The notes under the pieces: model-generated | Databases searched by the model: none | Seen by the model: the letters and a program-made list of their open reading frames with translations, nothing else | Told to the model about the DNA's origin: nothing | NCBI GenBank assembly: GCA_016208495.1 | Contig: JACQXX010000054.1 | Location: 1-64,000, forward strand | DNA from: Acidobacteriota bacterium | GTDB taxonomy: Bacteria > Acidobacteriota > Blastocatellia > Chloracidobacteriales > Chloracidobacteriaceae | DNA: 64,000 bases | Reading direction: 5' to 3' | Program-made: the position numbers and the translations under genes | Part shown: positions 17,833-27,304 of the stretch, in pieces | Layout of the letters: every line of letters starts with the position of its first letter | How positions within the stretch are numbered: the stretch's first letter is position 1

Positions 17833-18034
17833 TGGTTTTGCCTTTTCGGTTGATGTTTTCAAACGGTGCACCCTGACGGTTGAGTGGGGGTAACTGATAG
17901 GGCGTGTACTGGTCAATCAGTGCCCGCAGAAAATACGACAGCGTGACCCCGTGATCACTGGCCTCACGTTTCAATCCGGCGAGTTCTGATTCCGTCAGGT
18001 AGAGCGTAGCTGATTTGAGGTTTGTTTTCCGCAT
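17810..18034 (-). CDS. Ribbon-helix-helix DNA-binding protein
   Basis: A 74-residue product starting MRKTNLKSATLYLTESELAG. The pattern of a short strand (SATLYLT), helix (ESELAGLKREASDHG) and helix (TLSYFLRALIDQYT) fits the CopG/Arc fold. It is the gene nearest the right attachment site, transcribed towards the terminase genes. It may repress element genes or assist excision. The start at 18034 was chosen because the domain begins there; the frame is open upstream without a clear binding site. Confidence 0.72.
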   Translation of the reverse strand: MRKTNLKSATLYLTESELAGLKREASDHGVTLSYFLRALIDQYTPYQLPPLNRQGAPFENINRKGKTNEHQTHD

Positions 18035-18180
18035 AGAGTTTAACTTTAATCTACCGTAGTTTGGTTGTAAAGATTTATGGATAAAGTTGCTGGACAACCT
18101 CAAAACAATGCCTGGTGTGTCTGGGTTTAAGCTTACACAGAGCCAACCATCAACCAACGGAAACTGATAAGCTCACAGTA

Positions 18181-18202
18181 TTTCTGTGTATAAATCTGTG
18201 TA
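18181..18202. promoter_or_regulatory. Possible integrase arm-type repeats near the right end
   Basis: TTTCTGTGTATAAATCTGTG at 18181-18200 resembles 7907-7926 near the left end (TTTCTGTGTGTAATTATGTG). A reverse copy of CTGTGTAA lies near 18133-18140. Short repeated words near both ends are typical of integrase arm sites, but the match is imperfect. Confidence 0.4.
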
Positions 18203-18251
18203 GAGCAATACAAATAAAAAGAAAGTTAGTGGTAACTAATTGATTCTAAAG

Positions 18252-18325
<74 letters not shown>

Positions 18326-18362
18326 ATATGAAACCGAAAACCAATCAACCTTGAAATGCAAA

Positions 18363-18389
18363 ATGCCTGCTTGACTGGCAAGCAGGCAT
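18363..18389 (-). terminator. Hairpin terminator after the YIP1 gene
   Basis: Arms ATGCCTGCTTG (18363-18373) and CAAGCAGGCAT (18379-18389) are perfect around a five-base loop. On the minus strand a short T run follows. It lies between the YIP1 gene and the tRNA and may serve both strands. Confidence 0.65.
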
Positions 18390-18422
18390 CCTAGCGAGGA
18401 ACATTCTTTCAGGCAAGTGTTT

Positions 18423-19256
18423 TTATTTCCCGCCGGTGAAGATGAACGCCAATGCAACACGCACCACAATCCAAATCGCCCATAATCCAAATGGCAACCA
18501 GGCAATCTGGAGCGGCTTTTTCTTGTAACAAATTGCCGCTAACCCAATCGTAACCAATGAAATAAACCAAATCGTGAAAAAGTCGAACTGCTGAAACAGG
18601 GTAAACAGCCACTGGGGGGTGCCTCGTGATGCCAGAATGGTCAGATTGCTGGCAACAAGGTTCTGCTGCAAAATTGCATCCATGTCCGGCGGACGAATGG
18701 CTACAATCAAAACGGTCAATAGCCCTTTCACAAAGTCGGTTACAAAGCTCGCGTAGGAAATTACAGACAGAACCTTTACAAACGAAGTCTGCCCGCGTAT
18801 CAGCAAAGAACCAATGTAATAAACTCCGGAAAAGAAAGTAATGGCCAGCGGGACAAGGACCAGAACCAGAATAAACGCATATTTCTGGATTGTGACGCTG
18901 ACCTGAATCCCTTGTTCATACGCCTGGCGTTCATTCTCGCTCAAGTCACGCATTCGTTTGCCTTGCGCTTCAAGCTGTTTTTCAACGCCAGCTTTGGCCA
19001 CTTCATAGGGATCCAGCTTGAGTTGCCAGTTGACAACCATATAAAAGCCAAGCGAGAGCACTGTGGTCAAAATCAGCGGCAGGATAACATCAGGTTTGCG
19101 GTTGATGTCCTCAAAGACTTCACCCGGTGAAAGAAAAATATTCGCCAACCGTTGCCAGGTCGTCATTTTGGGTGGTTCGACGGCTGGGGCGGTGGCATTT
19201 TTTGGGCCTGGGTCGCCAGGCACACCATAGGAAGGGACTTGCGGAGTATCTGTCAT
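18423..19256 (-). CDS. YIP1-family membrane protein
   Basis: A 277-residue product starting MTDTPQVPSYGVPGDPG, with GAGG 11 bases upstream. After a Pro-rich cytoplasmic N-terminus comes the motif LANIFLSPGEVFEDINRKPD, typical of bacterial YIP1-domain proteins. About five membrane helices follow (for example VILPLILTTVLSLGFYMVV and YAFILVLVLVPLAITFFSGV). Bacterial members have no firmly known function. The frame is open upstream to 19460, but that part is repeat-derived. Confidence 0.85.
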   Translation of the reverse strand: MTDTPQVPSYGVPGDPGPKNATAPAVEPPKMTTWQRLANIFLSPGEVFEDINRKPDVILPLILTTVLSLGFYMVVNWQLKLDPYEVAKAGVEKQLEAQGKRMRDLSENERQAYEQGIQVSVTIQKYAFILVLVLVPLAITFFSGVYYIGSLLIRGQTSFVKVLSVISYASFVTDFVKGLLTVLIVAIRPPDMDAILQQNLVASNLTILASRGTPQWLFTLFQQFDFFTIWFISLVTIGLAAICYKKKPLQIAWLPFGLWAIWIVVRVALAFIFTGGK

Positions 19257-19647
19257 AAGTTTTTCTGCCTCACGAAACCGGAATCTCAATGTTGTGTGAT
19301 TTTTTTGGAAGAACTCAGGAGTGTTCGGTTGCGAAACGCTTTGACAGTAGCAGTGAGTTCCAAAAATCAGGCGGAAGAAGTCGGGCGGAAGACATTGGGC
19401 TGGGGGCTGAAGACTTCGGGCTGAAGAAGTTGGTTTTAGGGAGTCGGATGGAAATATCATACCACCAGGGTTCAGGGTTCAGGGTTCAGGGTTCAGGGTT
19501 CAGGGCCAGATACTCCACGTTGAGTGGTACCCGCCAGTTCCCCAGTCTTCATCTTGAGTGGGATCAGTCAACTCATGAGTCTTCAGCCCCAAGCCCGTCT
19601 TCTTCAGCCCATCTTCTTCAGCCCGATGTCTTCAGCCCAAGGATTTT
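19257..19647. repeat. Gene-free region with nested inverted heptamer element (copy A)
   Basis: Outer arms rich in GGGCTGAAGA (about 19370-19438) and the complement TCTTCAGCCC (about 19580-19640) bracket an inner element. The inner element starts GGGAGTCGGATGGAAATATC at 19439, has about five TTCAGGG units (19468-19505), and continues with a core that shares CTTGAG-type words with the copy at 45952. It sits between the convergent YIP1-promoter side and the end of tldD. Confidence 0.8.
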
Positions 19648-21129
19648 TCAGCTCCGGGTGCCGCCAACGGTAATTTCCGAGATTTTGATGGTTGGGAGGC
19701 CAACTCCGACTGGGACGCTCTGGCCGTCCTTGCCGCAAGTGCCGACGCCGGTGTCAAGTGACATATCGTTGCCAACGGCGGTAACTTTGGTCAGGACGTC
19801 CGGTCCATTGCCAATCAGGGTGGCGCCCTTGACTGGGGCCGTCACTTTGCCGTCTTCAATCAGGTAGGCTTCGCTGGCCGAAAACACAAACTTGCCGCTC
19901 GTGATGTCTACCTGACCGCCGCCGAATTGCACGGCATACAGCCCTTTTTTCACGCTCCGAATGATGTCTTCCGGATGGTCCGCACCGCCGAGCATGTAGG
20001 TGTTTGTCATCCGAGGCATGGGAATATGGTGGTAACTCTCGCGCCGTCCATTTCCGGTTCGTTCGGCCCCCATCAACCGGGCGTTCAGGGCATCGTTGAT
20101 ATAGCCCCGCAAAACCCCCTTTTCAATCAACACCGTGTGCGACGTCGGCATTCCTTCGTCATCAATGTTGAGTGAACCACGTCGCCCAGGAATTGTCCCA
20201 TCATCAATCACTGTACAAAGATCCGAAGCGACCCGTTTGCCGATCATGTTTGAAAAGGCTGAGGTTTCCTTGCGGTTAAAATCGGCTTCGAGACCGTGTC
20301 CGATGGCTTCGTGGAGCAAAATCCCCGGCCAGCCCGGTCCCAGCACCACTTCCATCGTCCCTGCCGGAGCGTCCACCGCATCAAGCTGCAAAATCGCCTG
20401 ACGCGCCGCTTCCGTTGCCAGCACATCTGGATTCAATTCAGACTCGAAGTGTGCCATTCCATAGCGTCCTCCGCCTCCAGCCCGACCTGACTGCCGGTTG
20501 CCGTCGGCATCGGCAATGCAGTTGACCCCGACACGAGCCAGCGGCTGGATGTCTCCGGCCAGGATTCCATCGCTGGTGGCAATCATCACCACTTTGTATT
20601 CATCGGCAAACCCAATCTGGACTTCGCGGATGCGCCGGTCATAGGCGCGGGCCTTCTGGTCAATCTGCTTGATCATTTCGATCTTGTGTTCGACTGGAAG
20701 TTCACTGATGGCCAGCGGAATCGCATACAAATCGTGGGCATTGGGACGCACCGACACGTTGACGCTGGCACTGGTCGCCGTTTCTTTGGCAATACAGGCC
20801 GCCGTTTGGGCCGCTCGCCGGATGCTCTCGACGCTGATTTCATCGGTGTAGGCATAGCCGGTTTTTTCACCGACGTTAACTCGCACGCCAACGCCTTGCG
20901 AAATGGACTGATTGGCGGTTTTGACAATTTGCTCTTCGAGCGACACGCTGTTGCTTTGACGGTATTCAAAATACAGGTCCGCGTAGTCTCCGCCCTTGCC
21001 GAGCGCTTCAGCCAGGAGCTTGTTCAAATCATCGTGGGTAATGTGGTATCGGGAGGTAAAGAATTCAATGGCATCTTTCCGCATACGGTGCAGCCTACCT
21101 TTTTCTGGATGAAATTCAGGAAGCGCCAT
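19648..21129 (-). CDS. tldD: TldD-family metalloprotease
   Basis: A 493-residue product, normal length for TldD, the subunit that carries the metal site in TldD/TldE (PmbA) proteases. The zinc motif HEAIGHGLEAD is present, as are SVSLEEQIVKTANQSISQG near the N-terminus and GGGRYGMAHF. The family degrades unfolded or modified peptides and matures some peptide antibiotics. The partner tldE is not adjacent. Two starts are possible, ATG 21129 and ATG 21084; neither has a strong binding site. The gene ends just at the nested repeat region. Confidence 0.93.
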   Translation of the reverse strand: MALPEFHPEKGRLHRMRKDAIEFFTSRYHITHDDLNKLLAEALGKGGDYADLYFEYRQSNSVSLEEQIVKTANQSISQGVGVRVNVGEKTGYAYTDEISVESIRRAAQTAACIAKETATSASVNVSVRPNAHDLYAIPLAISELPVEHKIEMIKQIDQKARAYDRRIREVQIGFADEYKVVMIATSDGILAGDIQPLARVGVNCIADADGNRQSGRAGGGGRYGMAHFESELNPDVLATEAARQAILQLDAVDAPAGTMEVVLGPGWPGILLHEAIGHGLEADFNRKETSAFSNMIGKRVASDLCTVIDDGTIPGRRGSLNIDDEGMPTSHTVLIEKGVLRGYINDALNARLMGAERTGNGRRESYHHIPMPRMTNTYMLGGADHPEDIIRSVKKGLYAVQFGGGQVDITSGKFVFSASEAYLIEDGKVTAPVKGATLIGNGPDVLTKVTAVGNDMSLDTGVGTCGKDGQSVPVGVGLPTIKISEITVGGTRS

Positions 21130-21362
21130 TATTGTCTGTTCTGCACTATTCGCAAAGCCGAATTTGCCTGATTGTGGTCGGTTGTTGTTGAGAAAACCTC
21201 AAACCAAATCCGGTTTGACTCAAAGCTGTTTTTTTGCCTGGAATCCAACATCTGACTGCGCTAAACTACTGGCCATCACACATAACCAAGCCATTAAATG
21301 CTTGCCACTGAGCAGATCACGTCTGCAAAACTGGTAACTCTTTCTTTTTCAAGGAGAATGGT

Positions 21363-22532
21363 ATGAAATCCCAAGGCCGTCTCGCGGTATTGATCGCCCT
21401 GTGCGTGGTCCTCTTTGTTGTTGTCGTCGGAGTGGTGGTGCAACAGGTCCTTCCAGAAATCATCCAGCAGGCATACGAGTCCCAGAAACCAGCCAAAGCC
21501 AAAAAAGCTCAGAAGCGGAAACCAAGACCGCCGTCTGACATCGTTCCAACTCCTGCCATCCAACAACAACACAAAGAATTTTCGGACTTTCAAAAACAGG
21601 TGACTGACCTGTTCAAGCAAAACAAATTTGCCGAACTTGACCAGCTTGCTGGCGAGTTGCGCAAATCCAAAGCCAGGTTCACGGCTGGTGGTAGCTGGAA
21701 AATCTTTCGGCTGTATTATGTACTTGATTCCCCACTGGATATTCCTGATGGTGAGGAACCAACCGAAACGGACTGGCAAACATACCTCAAAAAGGTAGAA
21801 GGATGGGCGCAACAATCTCCAAACTCGATCACGGCACAGGTGCTCCATGCCGATGCACTGACTGGATATGCCTGGTTTGGCCGTGGGATTGAAACAGCCC
21901 CTCACGTCAGCGATGCCCAGTGGAAAATGTTCCATGAACGGCTCGACCTTGCCGAACAAGTGCTGCTGAAAGCCAAAGCACTCCCAGTGAAATGCCCAAT
22001 GTGGTACTACACCATGCAAACGGTTGCGCTTGGACAGGGGTGGGAAATAGCACGATACGATCAACTTTTTAACGAAGCAACCGCCTTTGAACCAAAGTTT
22101 TTTGGCTACTATACCGCTAAAGCCTATTACCTGCTCCCGCGCTGGTATGGAGAGGAAGGCGATTGGGAAGCCTTTGCTGAAGAAACCCGTCTCAAAATCG
22201 GTGGCAAAGAGGGTGCATCACTTTATTACCGCATTGCCATGTCGCAGCTTGATTATTACAAACCAGAGGATTACTTCAATGAAACCAACATTTCCTGGTT
22301 GTTGATGCGTGATGGGTATCTGGCAACGGAGGAACTCTATGGTCGCAATATTGATGCGTTGCACACCACCGCGAAATTTGCCTTTTGGGCACAGGACCGT
22401 GAATCCCTCAAAGTTCTGCTCGAAAAAATCGGAAACGATGTCGAACCCGAATGCTGGCCAAGCATGAAGGCATTTCAGGAGTTCAAAGACTGGGGAATGG
22501 GCAAAACCGAGAAGATGCCGGTTGTGAAATAA
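21363..22532 (+). CDS. Membrane-anchored DUF4034-type protein
   Basis: A 389-residue product. A basic N-terminus and one membrane helix (RLAVLIALCVVLFVVVVGVV) anchor it, with the rest probably periplasmic. A charged linker (KPAKAKKAQKRKPRPPS) leads to a helical domain with YAWFGRGIETA, CPMWYYTMQTVALGQGW and YLLPRWYGEEGDWEAF, which I recognise as DUF4034. The function of that domain is unknown. AAGGAG precedes the ATG. No operon partner is evident; a long inverted repeat follows the stop. Confidence 0.8.
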   Translation: MKSQGRLAVLIALCVVLFVVVVGVVVQQVLPEIIQQAYESQKPAKAKKAQKRKPRPPSDIVPTPAIQQQHKEFSDFQKQVTDLFKQNKFAELDQLAGELRKSKARFTAGGSWKIFRLYYVLDSPLDIPDGEEPTETDWQTYLKKVEGWAQQSPNSITAQVLHADALTGYAWFGRGIETAPHVSDAQWKMFHERLDLAEQVLLKAKALPVKCPMWYYTMQTVALGQGWEIARYDQLFNEATAFEPKFFGYYTAKAYYLLPRWYGEEGDWEAFAEETRLKIGGKEGASLYYRIAMSQLDYYKPEDYFNETNISWLLMRDGYLATEELYGRNIDALHTTAKFAFWAQDRESLKVLLEKIGNDVEPECWPSMKAFQEFKDWGMGKTEKMPVVK

Positions 22533-22548
22533 TGGGGTTATCGAAGAA

Positions 22549-22654
22549 TTCCTTCTGTAAATTTTTCCGTGATGGATTCTTTCGAAATAGGTTGAAAATT
22601 CAAGGTTTCAGCTTGTTCCAAAGAAACCCATCAAGGAAAAATTTACAGAAGGAA
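22549..22654. repeat. Long inverted repeat with perfect 20-bp arms
   Basis: TTCCTTCTGTAAATTTTTCC at 22549-22568 is the exact reverse complement of 22635-22654. The inward sequences also pair imperfectly (GATGGATTCTTTCGAAA against CCAAAGAAACCCATC), so the stem may reach about 40 bp with a loop of about 25. It could be a MITE-like remnant or the terminator of the preceding gene. Confidence 0.85.
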
Positions 22655-22669
22655 ATTATTCAATTCCTG

Positions 22670-22840
22670 ATGCGTGACCGCCAGTTACGACAACGTGACT
22701 TATTGCCGGTGTTGGGATCACGAGGCGTAACCTCTAAAATCATCAATGGCAAGCGTTCCCCGAGCAAAGCTCAGGCCAAAGCACTGGGCGAGTTTTTTGG
22801 CGTTTCACCCGATTTAGGGCTGAGAGCTTGGGGCGACTGA
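22670..22840 (+). pseudogene. Fragment of a HigA/Xre-type antitoxin
   Basis: The frame reads MRDRQLRQRDLLPVLGSRG, then TSKIINGKRSPSKAQAKAL and GEFFGVSPDLGL. This matches the helix-turn-helix end of HigA-type antitoxins. The N-terminal part of a normal antitoxin is missing and is replaced by the long inverted repeat. The last codons coincide with the start of a GGGCTGAGAGCTTGGGG repeat seen elsewhere in the window. No toxin gene is next to it. It is probably a decayed gene. Confidence 0.6.
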
Positions 22841-23085
22841 AGGGATGAGGGATGAGGGATGAGGGATGAAATAAAACCAGTTCTTCCGCCGTCTTCTTCA
22901 GCTCCGAGCCACCAGCTTTCACGTGTCGGTTTTTGGTTCTCATCCCGGAGGGATGGAGCAAAGTTAGCCGGTGGTCAGCATCGCTTTGGATGCGCCAGAA
23001 CGTCATTCAATACCAACGGAAAGGGAACGGGCTTTCTTATCCTGGCGCTTATGGCCCCAAGCCCTCAGCCCTGGTTTTTTCAGCC
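22815..23085. repeat. Inverted repeat element between antitoxin fragment and HEAT gene
   Basis: The left side has GGGCTGAGAGCTTGGGG and four GGGATGA units (22842-22868). The right side has CCCCAAGCCCTCAGCCCTGG (23056-23075). The arms are complementary around a core of about 170 bases. The stop codon of the HEAT gene falls at the right edge. Confidence 0.75.
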
Positions 23086-23089
23086 CTAC

Positions 23090-25828
23090 CTACCTCAAGG
23101 CCGTCTGCGGCCAGGCACTGAAAATTTCTTCCAGCCGGACGCCGGTGCGGGTGTCACGGGTGCGGGTCATCCCGGAGGCATCCATGAAAAATGACCGGCG
23201 TCCGGTTTCTTCAAATCCAACCGGCGTTGCCAGCACAAAGAAACTTGCTTTGGCGTGGTCACTGGCCTGACTCACGTAGAGCGAAAACCGATAGCCGCTG
23301 ACTTCGCCCGAAGCAAACTCTTCGTGAATCAGATTTTCGGCCACCAGATCCAGCACGCCGCCATATTCACCTTCACCAGCCCCGGCCTGATAGGTTTCTT
23401 CGGCTTCAAGCAACATTCGCATAACATCCAGAATTGCGGCTTCGTTGGCGGCAATCACCGCCGCGCGGGTGGCTGCCGTTGAAGCAGCCGGCGGCGGCGG
23501 AAGTGGTTTGGTTGCCGGTTTGGCTCCAGGTGAAGCCGCCGTTGATTTGGTCGCTGGACGAGTCGGGGCTGGTTTTGACGGCTCAGTGCGCGCAATCAAC
23601 GGCTCATCGGCAGGTTTCGTAGCCGGTTTTGATCCGATTTTCGGCGTGGTTTCTTTTCCAGTTCCAGACGGAGCGGGTTTGGTTGCTGACGGCGTGGGCT
23701 TCCCTGGTTGTTTTGAACTTGCCACGACTGGCGGCAAGGTGGCGGTGCCGGTTTTGGATGATTTGGTCACCGGGGTTGTGGTCGGCGTGGTTGAACTCGC
23801 AATATCCGCCTTTGGTTCGGCTGGTTCAGTTTTTGGATCAGGAACTGGCTGCGGTTCAACTTTCGGTGGCTGCGGTTTAGGTGGCTGTGGTCTGGAAGCT
23901 GTTAGCGTTGGGTCACCCGGAGTCGTGGTTGGAGTCGTCACAGCCGCGACCTTCGGTTCTTTTCCAACGCCTGGCACATCCAGACGGGCAATCCCGAGCT
24001 GGTCCAGTGCCATTCCAGCTTTTTCACGCACATCGGGGCTGGCATCCGTTCGATGCGCCCGCCGAAGGGTCTCCGGCAATCGTGGATTGCCTCGATTGGC
24101 CAGTTCACCCAGGGCAATCGCCACCTGACTGCGAACATCGGCTTCTTTCTCACTGGTCAGGAGTGCGAGCAACGTGTCTCCGCTCGCGTGAACTTTGCGC
24201 CGCAGGAGCCCATCAACCGCCAGCAGGCGAATGTCTTTGGCCGAATCTTTTAAAGCTGCCTGGAGCGCACTGGTTGCTTCAGGAGCATTCAACAAGGTAT
24301 CAAGCGCGACCAGCGCCCCGCGTCGCAAAATCGGGTCAGCCGCTTTGGTGTGCAATTCAACATCCTTGGCGCTTTCCCCATAGGCTTTAAAGAAAGCATC
24401 GAATGTCGCACGTCCTTGGGCAAGCTGTCCGGCATCGTTTTTTCCAACCAGGGTCAACACACCTTTGAGCGCTTCGGGGGTTCGAATCTGCCCCAAGGCA
24501 AAGGCCGCTGCGTTTCGGACCTGGGCATCGGTTTCCTGTAATGCAGTGAGCAGGTTTGGAATGGCTTGTTCACGACCGATTTTCCCAAAGGCAAGCACCG
24601 CACCGGCTCGCACAGCGGCATTCTGGTCACTCAACGCCGTTTGGAGCGCCGGTAAGGCTCTGGCATCACCGACTTTCCCAAGTCCATCAATTGCCCGGCG
24701 GCGCAACCCGGCATCGCTTTCAGAAAGTGATTGCAGCAGCGCATCGGTCGAACGGGAATCTGAATAGTTCCCCAGCGCCTGAATTGCCGTTCCCCGCACC
24801 ACTTTGTCATTGTCTTTGAGCATTTCGAGGACGACATCCAGGCTGCGCGGTGCGGCAATGCTCCCAATGGCGTCAAGGGCCCGATTGCGCACCCGGACAT
24901 CTTCATCACGGAGCAGTTCCGTCAGGTTTTCGACGGCGGCTTCATCGCCAATTTTCCCAAGGGCAAACGCGGCGTTGGTTCGCACAAACACATCGCGGTC
25001 ATAGAGCAATTCAACCAGTGGACGCACCGCCCGGCGGTCTTTGAAACCAGCCAGAGCTTCGGCGGCGGTTGAGCGGACAATCCGATCACTGTCTTTCAAG
25101 GCTTCGATGAGCGGTTCAATTGCGCGGGCATCGCCGATTTTTCCAATTGCCAGCGCGGCCCGGCTGCGGACATACGGGCTTGGATCCGTCATAGCTTTGA
25201 GCAACGGTTCCACCACCGAGGCATTCCCAATAAACCCAAGCGCTTCGGCGGCACTGGTTCGGACTTCGGGTTCGGCATCCTGGAGTGCAGCCGCAATGGC
25301 GCTCACGCTACTGGCGGCCCCAAGTCGGCCCAATGATTTGAGGGCACTGGAACGCACAAAGGCGTCTGTATCCCGGAGCGCCGCCTGCAAATGCACCACC
25401 GCCTGTTGATCGCCAAGTCGGCCAAGTGCCAGCGCCGCCGCCCCGCGAACTTCGCTCTGCTGGCTCGACATGGCCTCCAGGAGCGGCTGAACAGCAGCTT
25501 TACTGCGGAGCGTCCCGAGGCTTTCAGCCGCAGCCGACCGAACCAGAAAATCAGCGTCTTTGCGAAGCACCTCAACCAGTGGCGCCACGGCCCGTTCGTC
25601 ACCAGAGCGCCCGAGTTCTTCAACCGCGCGGCGACGGGTTTCACGTTCCGGCGCTTTCAGGTCGCGAAGCCAGGTATCAAAGCGGGCATCCTGAGCAAAG
25701 ACAGCTTTTGGAGCGAGGCTGCGAGCTTCAACACCATGCATCCAGGTGCCGAGGAGCCAGCCGCCGGCAAGAAAAAAAACACCAGTTCCAATCAAGGCAA
25801 AATAAGAGCGAGTCGTGTTGTGCTGCAT
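23090..25828 (-). CDS. Membrane-anchored HEAT-repeat protein with pilin-like C-terminus
   Basis: A 912-residue product. It has an N-terminal membrane helix ([20 protein letters not shown]), then about 19 HEAT/PBS-lyase-type repeats of 31 residues ([20 protein letters not shown] pattern, about 50-640). A Pro/Lys/Thr-rich linker (about 650-790) follows, and a C-terminal domain ([20 protein letters not shown]) that resembles the globular part of type II/IV pilin-like proteins. It is predicted to be a periplasmic scaffold. The gene starts just beside a TTCAGGG array. The exact repeat count is by eye. Confidence 0.85.
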   Translation of the reverse strand: MQHNTTRSYFALIGTGVFFLAGGWLLGTWMHGVEARSLAPKAVFAQDARFDTWLRDLKAPERETRRRAVEELGRSGDERAVAPLVEVLRKDADFLVRSAAAESLGTLRSKAAVQPLLEAMSSQQSEVRGAAALALGRLGDQQAVVHLQAALRDTDAFVRSSALKSLGRLGAASSVSAIAAALQDAEPEVRTSAAEALGFIGNASVVEPLLKAMTDPSPYVRSRAALAIGKIGDARAIEPLIEALKDSDRIVRSTAAEALAGFKDRRAVRPLVELLYDRDVFVRTNAAFALGKIGDEAAVENLTELLRDEDVRVRNRALDAIGSIAAPRSLDVVLEMLKDNDKVVRGTAIQALGNYSDSRSTDALLQSLSESDAGLRRRAIDGLGKVGDARALPALQTALSDQNAAVRAGAVLAFGKIGREQAIPNLLTALQETDAQVRNAAAFALGQIRTPEALKGVLTLVGKNDAGQLAQGRATFDAFFKAYGESAKDVELHTKAADPILRRGALVALDTLLNAPEATSALQAALKDSAKDIRLLAVDGLLRRKVHASGDTLLALLTSEKEADVRSQVAIALGELANRGNPRLPETLRRAHRTDASPDVREKAGMALDQLGIARLDVPGVGKEPKVAAVTTPTTTPGDPTLTASRPQPPKPQPPKVEPQPVPDPKTEPAEPKADIASSTTPTTTPVTKSSKTGTATLPPVVASSKQPGKPTPSATKPAPSGTGKETTPKIGSKPATKPADEPLIARTEPSKPAPTRPATKSTAASPGAKPATKPLPPPPAASTAATRAAVIAANEAAILDVMRMLLEAEETYQAGAGEGEYGGVLDLVAENLIHEEFASGEVSGYRFSLYVSQASDHAKASFFVLATPVGFEETGRRSFFMDASGMTRTRDTRTGVRLEEIFSAWPQTALR

Positions 25829-26275
25829 AAGACAATTCAGGGTTCAGGGTTCAGGGTTCAGGGTTTCTGAAGGGATGAGGGATGAAACCAAGGGATGAGG
25901 GATGAGGGATGAAAAAAATCCCTGTCACCTTGTCATTCTGTCACCTTGTCATTCTGTCATTTGTCATCCCGCCAGGGTTTGGAAAATTCTACCTGACCAG
26001 ATGCCACAGAGCATATCTTTTGGGAAGCAGGAAGCGCCAGTCCCAGGCTCAATCCGATCCAGTCATCGCATTTAATTTAATTAAGTCCAATTGAATTAAT
26101 TTCTTTCTCGACTTACCAGCTCAAGTGCAGTCAGACATAGAACCACAACTAAAATCTTTCATTACAATAGTTTAAGCAAACAACCAAACCATTTGAACAT
26201 ATATGGCACAGAGGTTGCCTTTGTAACTTACACGAAAGATCAACTTTATATGACCTATTGTTTCGAGGAGTTCAA
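25829..26275. repeat. Gene-free region with several short tandem arrays
   Basis: 447 bases. About four TTCAGGG units (25838-25866) and GGGATGA units (25872-25911) are followed by TTGTCACC/TTCTGTCATT units of eight to nine bases (25921-25968). The remaining 300 bases are AT-rich and probably carry the promoter of the GH104 gene. No gene is seen. Confidence 0.75.
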
Positions 26276-27172
26276 ATGGGAAGCCGACCTACCGTCAAAG
26301 CAATTGTGAAGGGCAAACCAGTCGAAGTGCCAACGCTTCTGAGTGCAATCGCCAAGAAGAAAAATCGTGACCCGTTTATAGCGACGAATTACCGCAGTGA
26401 TGTGTTGCTGGTTCAGGAGCTTTTCAATGTTCTCATCAGACATGCTCATGGTTCTTTAGCCCCATACTTTTCGGAATTACCGGAAAACGGAACCAATGAT
26501 GAAGGGTATATCCACCTGCTCATCGAAACTCTGCAAAATCGAGAGGGAATTCAAGGGAAAGAACGCGAACTGAACATGATGCTTCCCCAAGGCGAAACCA
26601 TGAAAGCGCTTGCGGCCAAGGCATTGGATATTCTCTGTAACACCAAAACAGTCCCAGTCTTGCAAACCCTTTCAACCTTTCCCCAAATTCGTGCCATGTT
26701 GGAAACCATTGCCTGGGCAGAGGGCTTAAATGATGACTATCGAAGAATTGTCATTGGTATCGTTAAACAAACGCCGAATGGGAAATATAAAGAGTTTATC
26801 GGCAAATCCAGCCGTGAAATCGTGATCTCACTCGATGAACATCCGCAGATTTATGTGGATTGGAAAAAAGGAGAAAAGCTCAGTAGTGCAGCCGGGCGCT
26901 TTCAACTCGTGTATTCAACCTGGGAAGAAGTACAAAAGATTTATCATTTTCCTGACTTTAGCCCTCGTTCCCAGGAACTGGGTGCCATCGCACGAATGGT
27001 TCGGAGAGAGATGATTCGTCCACTGTTAACCAGGAATTATGAGGGTGCGTTCCGGAATGGGAATCGTGAATGGGCAAGTTTCCCAGGTTCTCCCTATGGC
27101 CAACATCATAAGTCTATGACGGAAATTGTCGAAGTATACAAAAAGCATCTGGCTTCTTTCCGAAACAAATAA
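26276..27172 (+). CDS. Lambda-R-like GH104 peptidoglycan-cleaving enzyme
   Basis: A 298-residue product; the ATG at 26276 has GAGGAG five bases upstream. The C-terminal half matches lambda endolysin R (GH104 lytic transglycosylase): MLETIAWAEGLND (catalytic Glu near 149), SAAGRFQLVYSTWEEV, FPDFSPRSQELGAIARM and REWASFPGSPYGQHHK. The N-terminal 135 residues have no counterpart in lambda R and no evident signal peptide. No holin or other phage gene is near, so it may be a captured lysozyme, a bacteriocin or a secreted effector. Confidence 0.85.
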   Translation: MGSRPTVKAIVKGKPVEVPTLLSAIAKKKNRDPFIATNYRSDVLLVQELFNVLIRHAHGSLAPYFSELPENGTNDEGYIHLLIETLQNREGIQGKERELNMMLPQGETMKALAAKALDILCNTKTVPVLQTLSTFPQIRAMLETIAWAEGLNDDYRRIVIGIVKQTPNGKYKEFIGKSSREIVISLDEHPQIYVDWKKGEKLSSAAGRFQLVYSTWEEVQKIYHFPDFSPRSQELGAIARMVRREMIRPLLTRNYEGAFRNGNREWASFPGSPYGQHHKSMTEIVEVYKKHLASFRNK

Positions 27173-27304
27173 ACAAGCTGAGGGTTAAGCTCAAAACCAG
27201 ATCGCGTTTCCGGGTCGGTACTGACTACTTTAAAGCTTCTTTTCTCAATACTTTATCTGATTTCTCAGAAAACATATCCAACCATCATCCATTTGGAGGC
27301 AATG

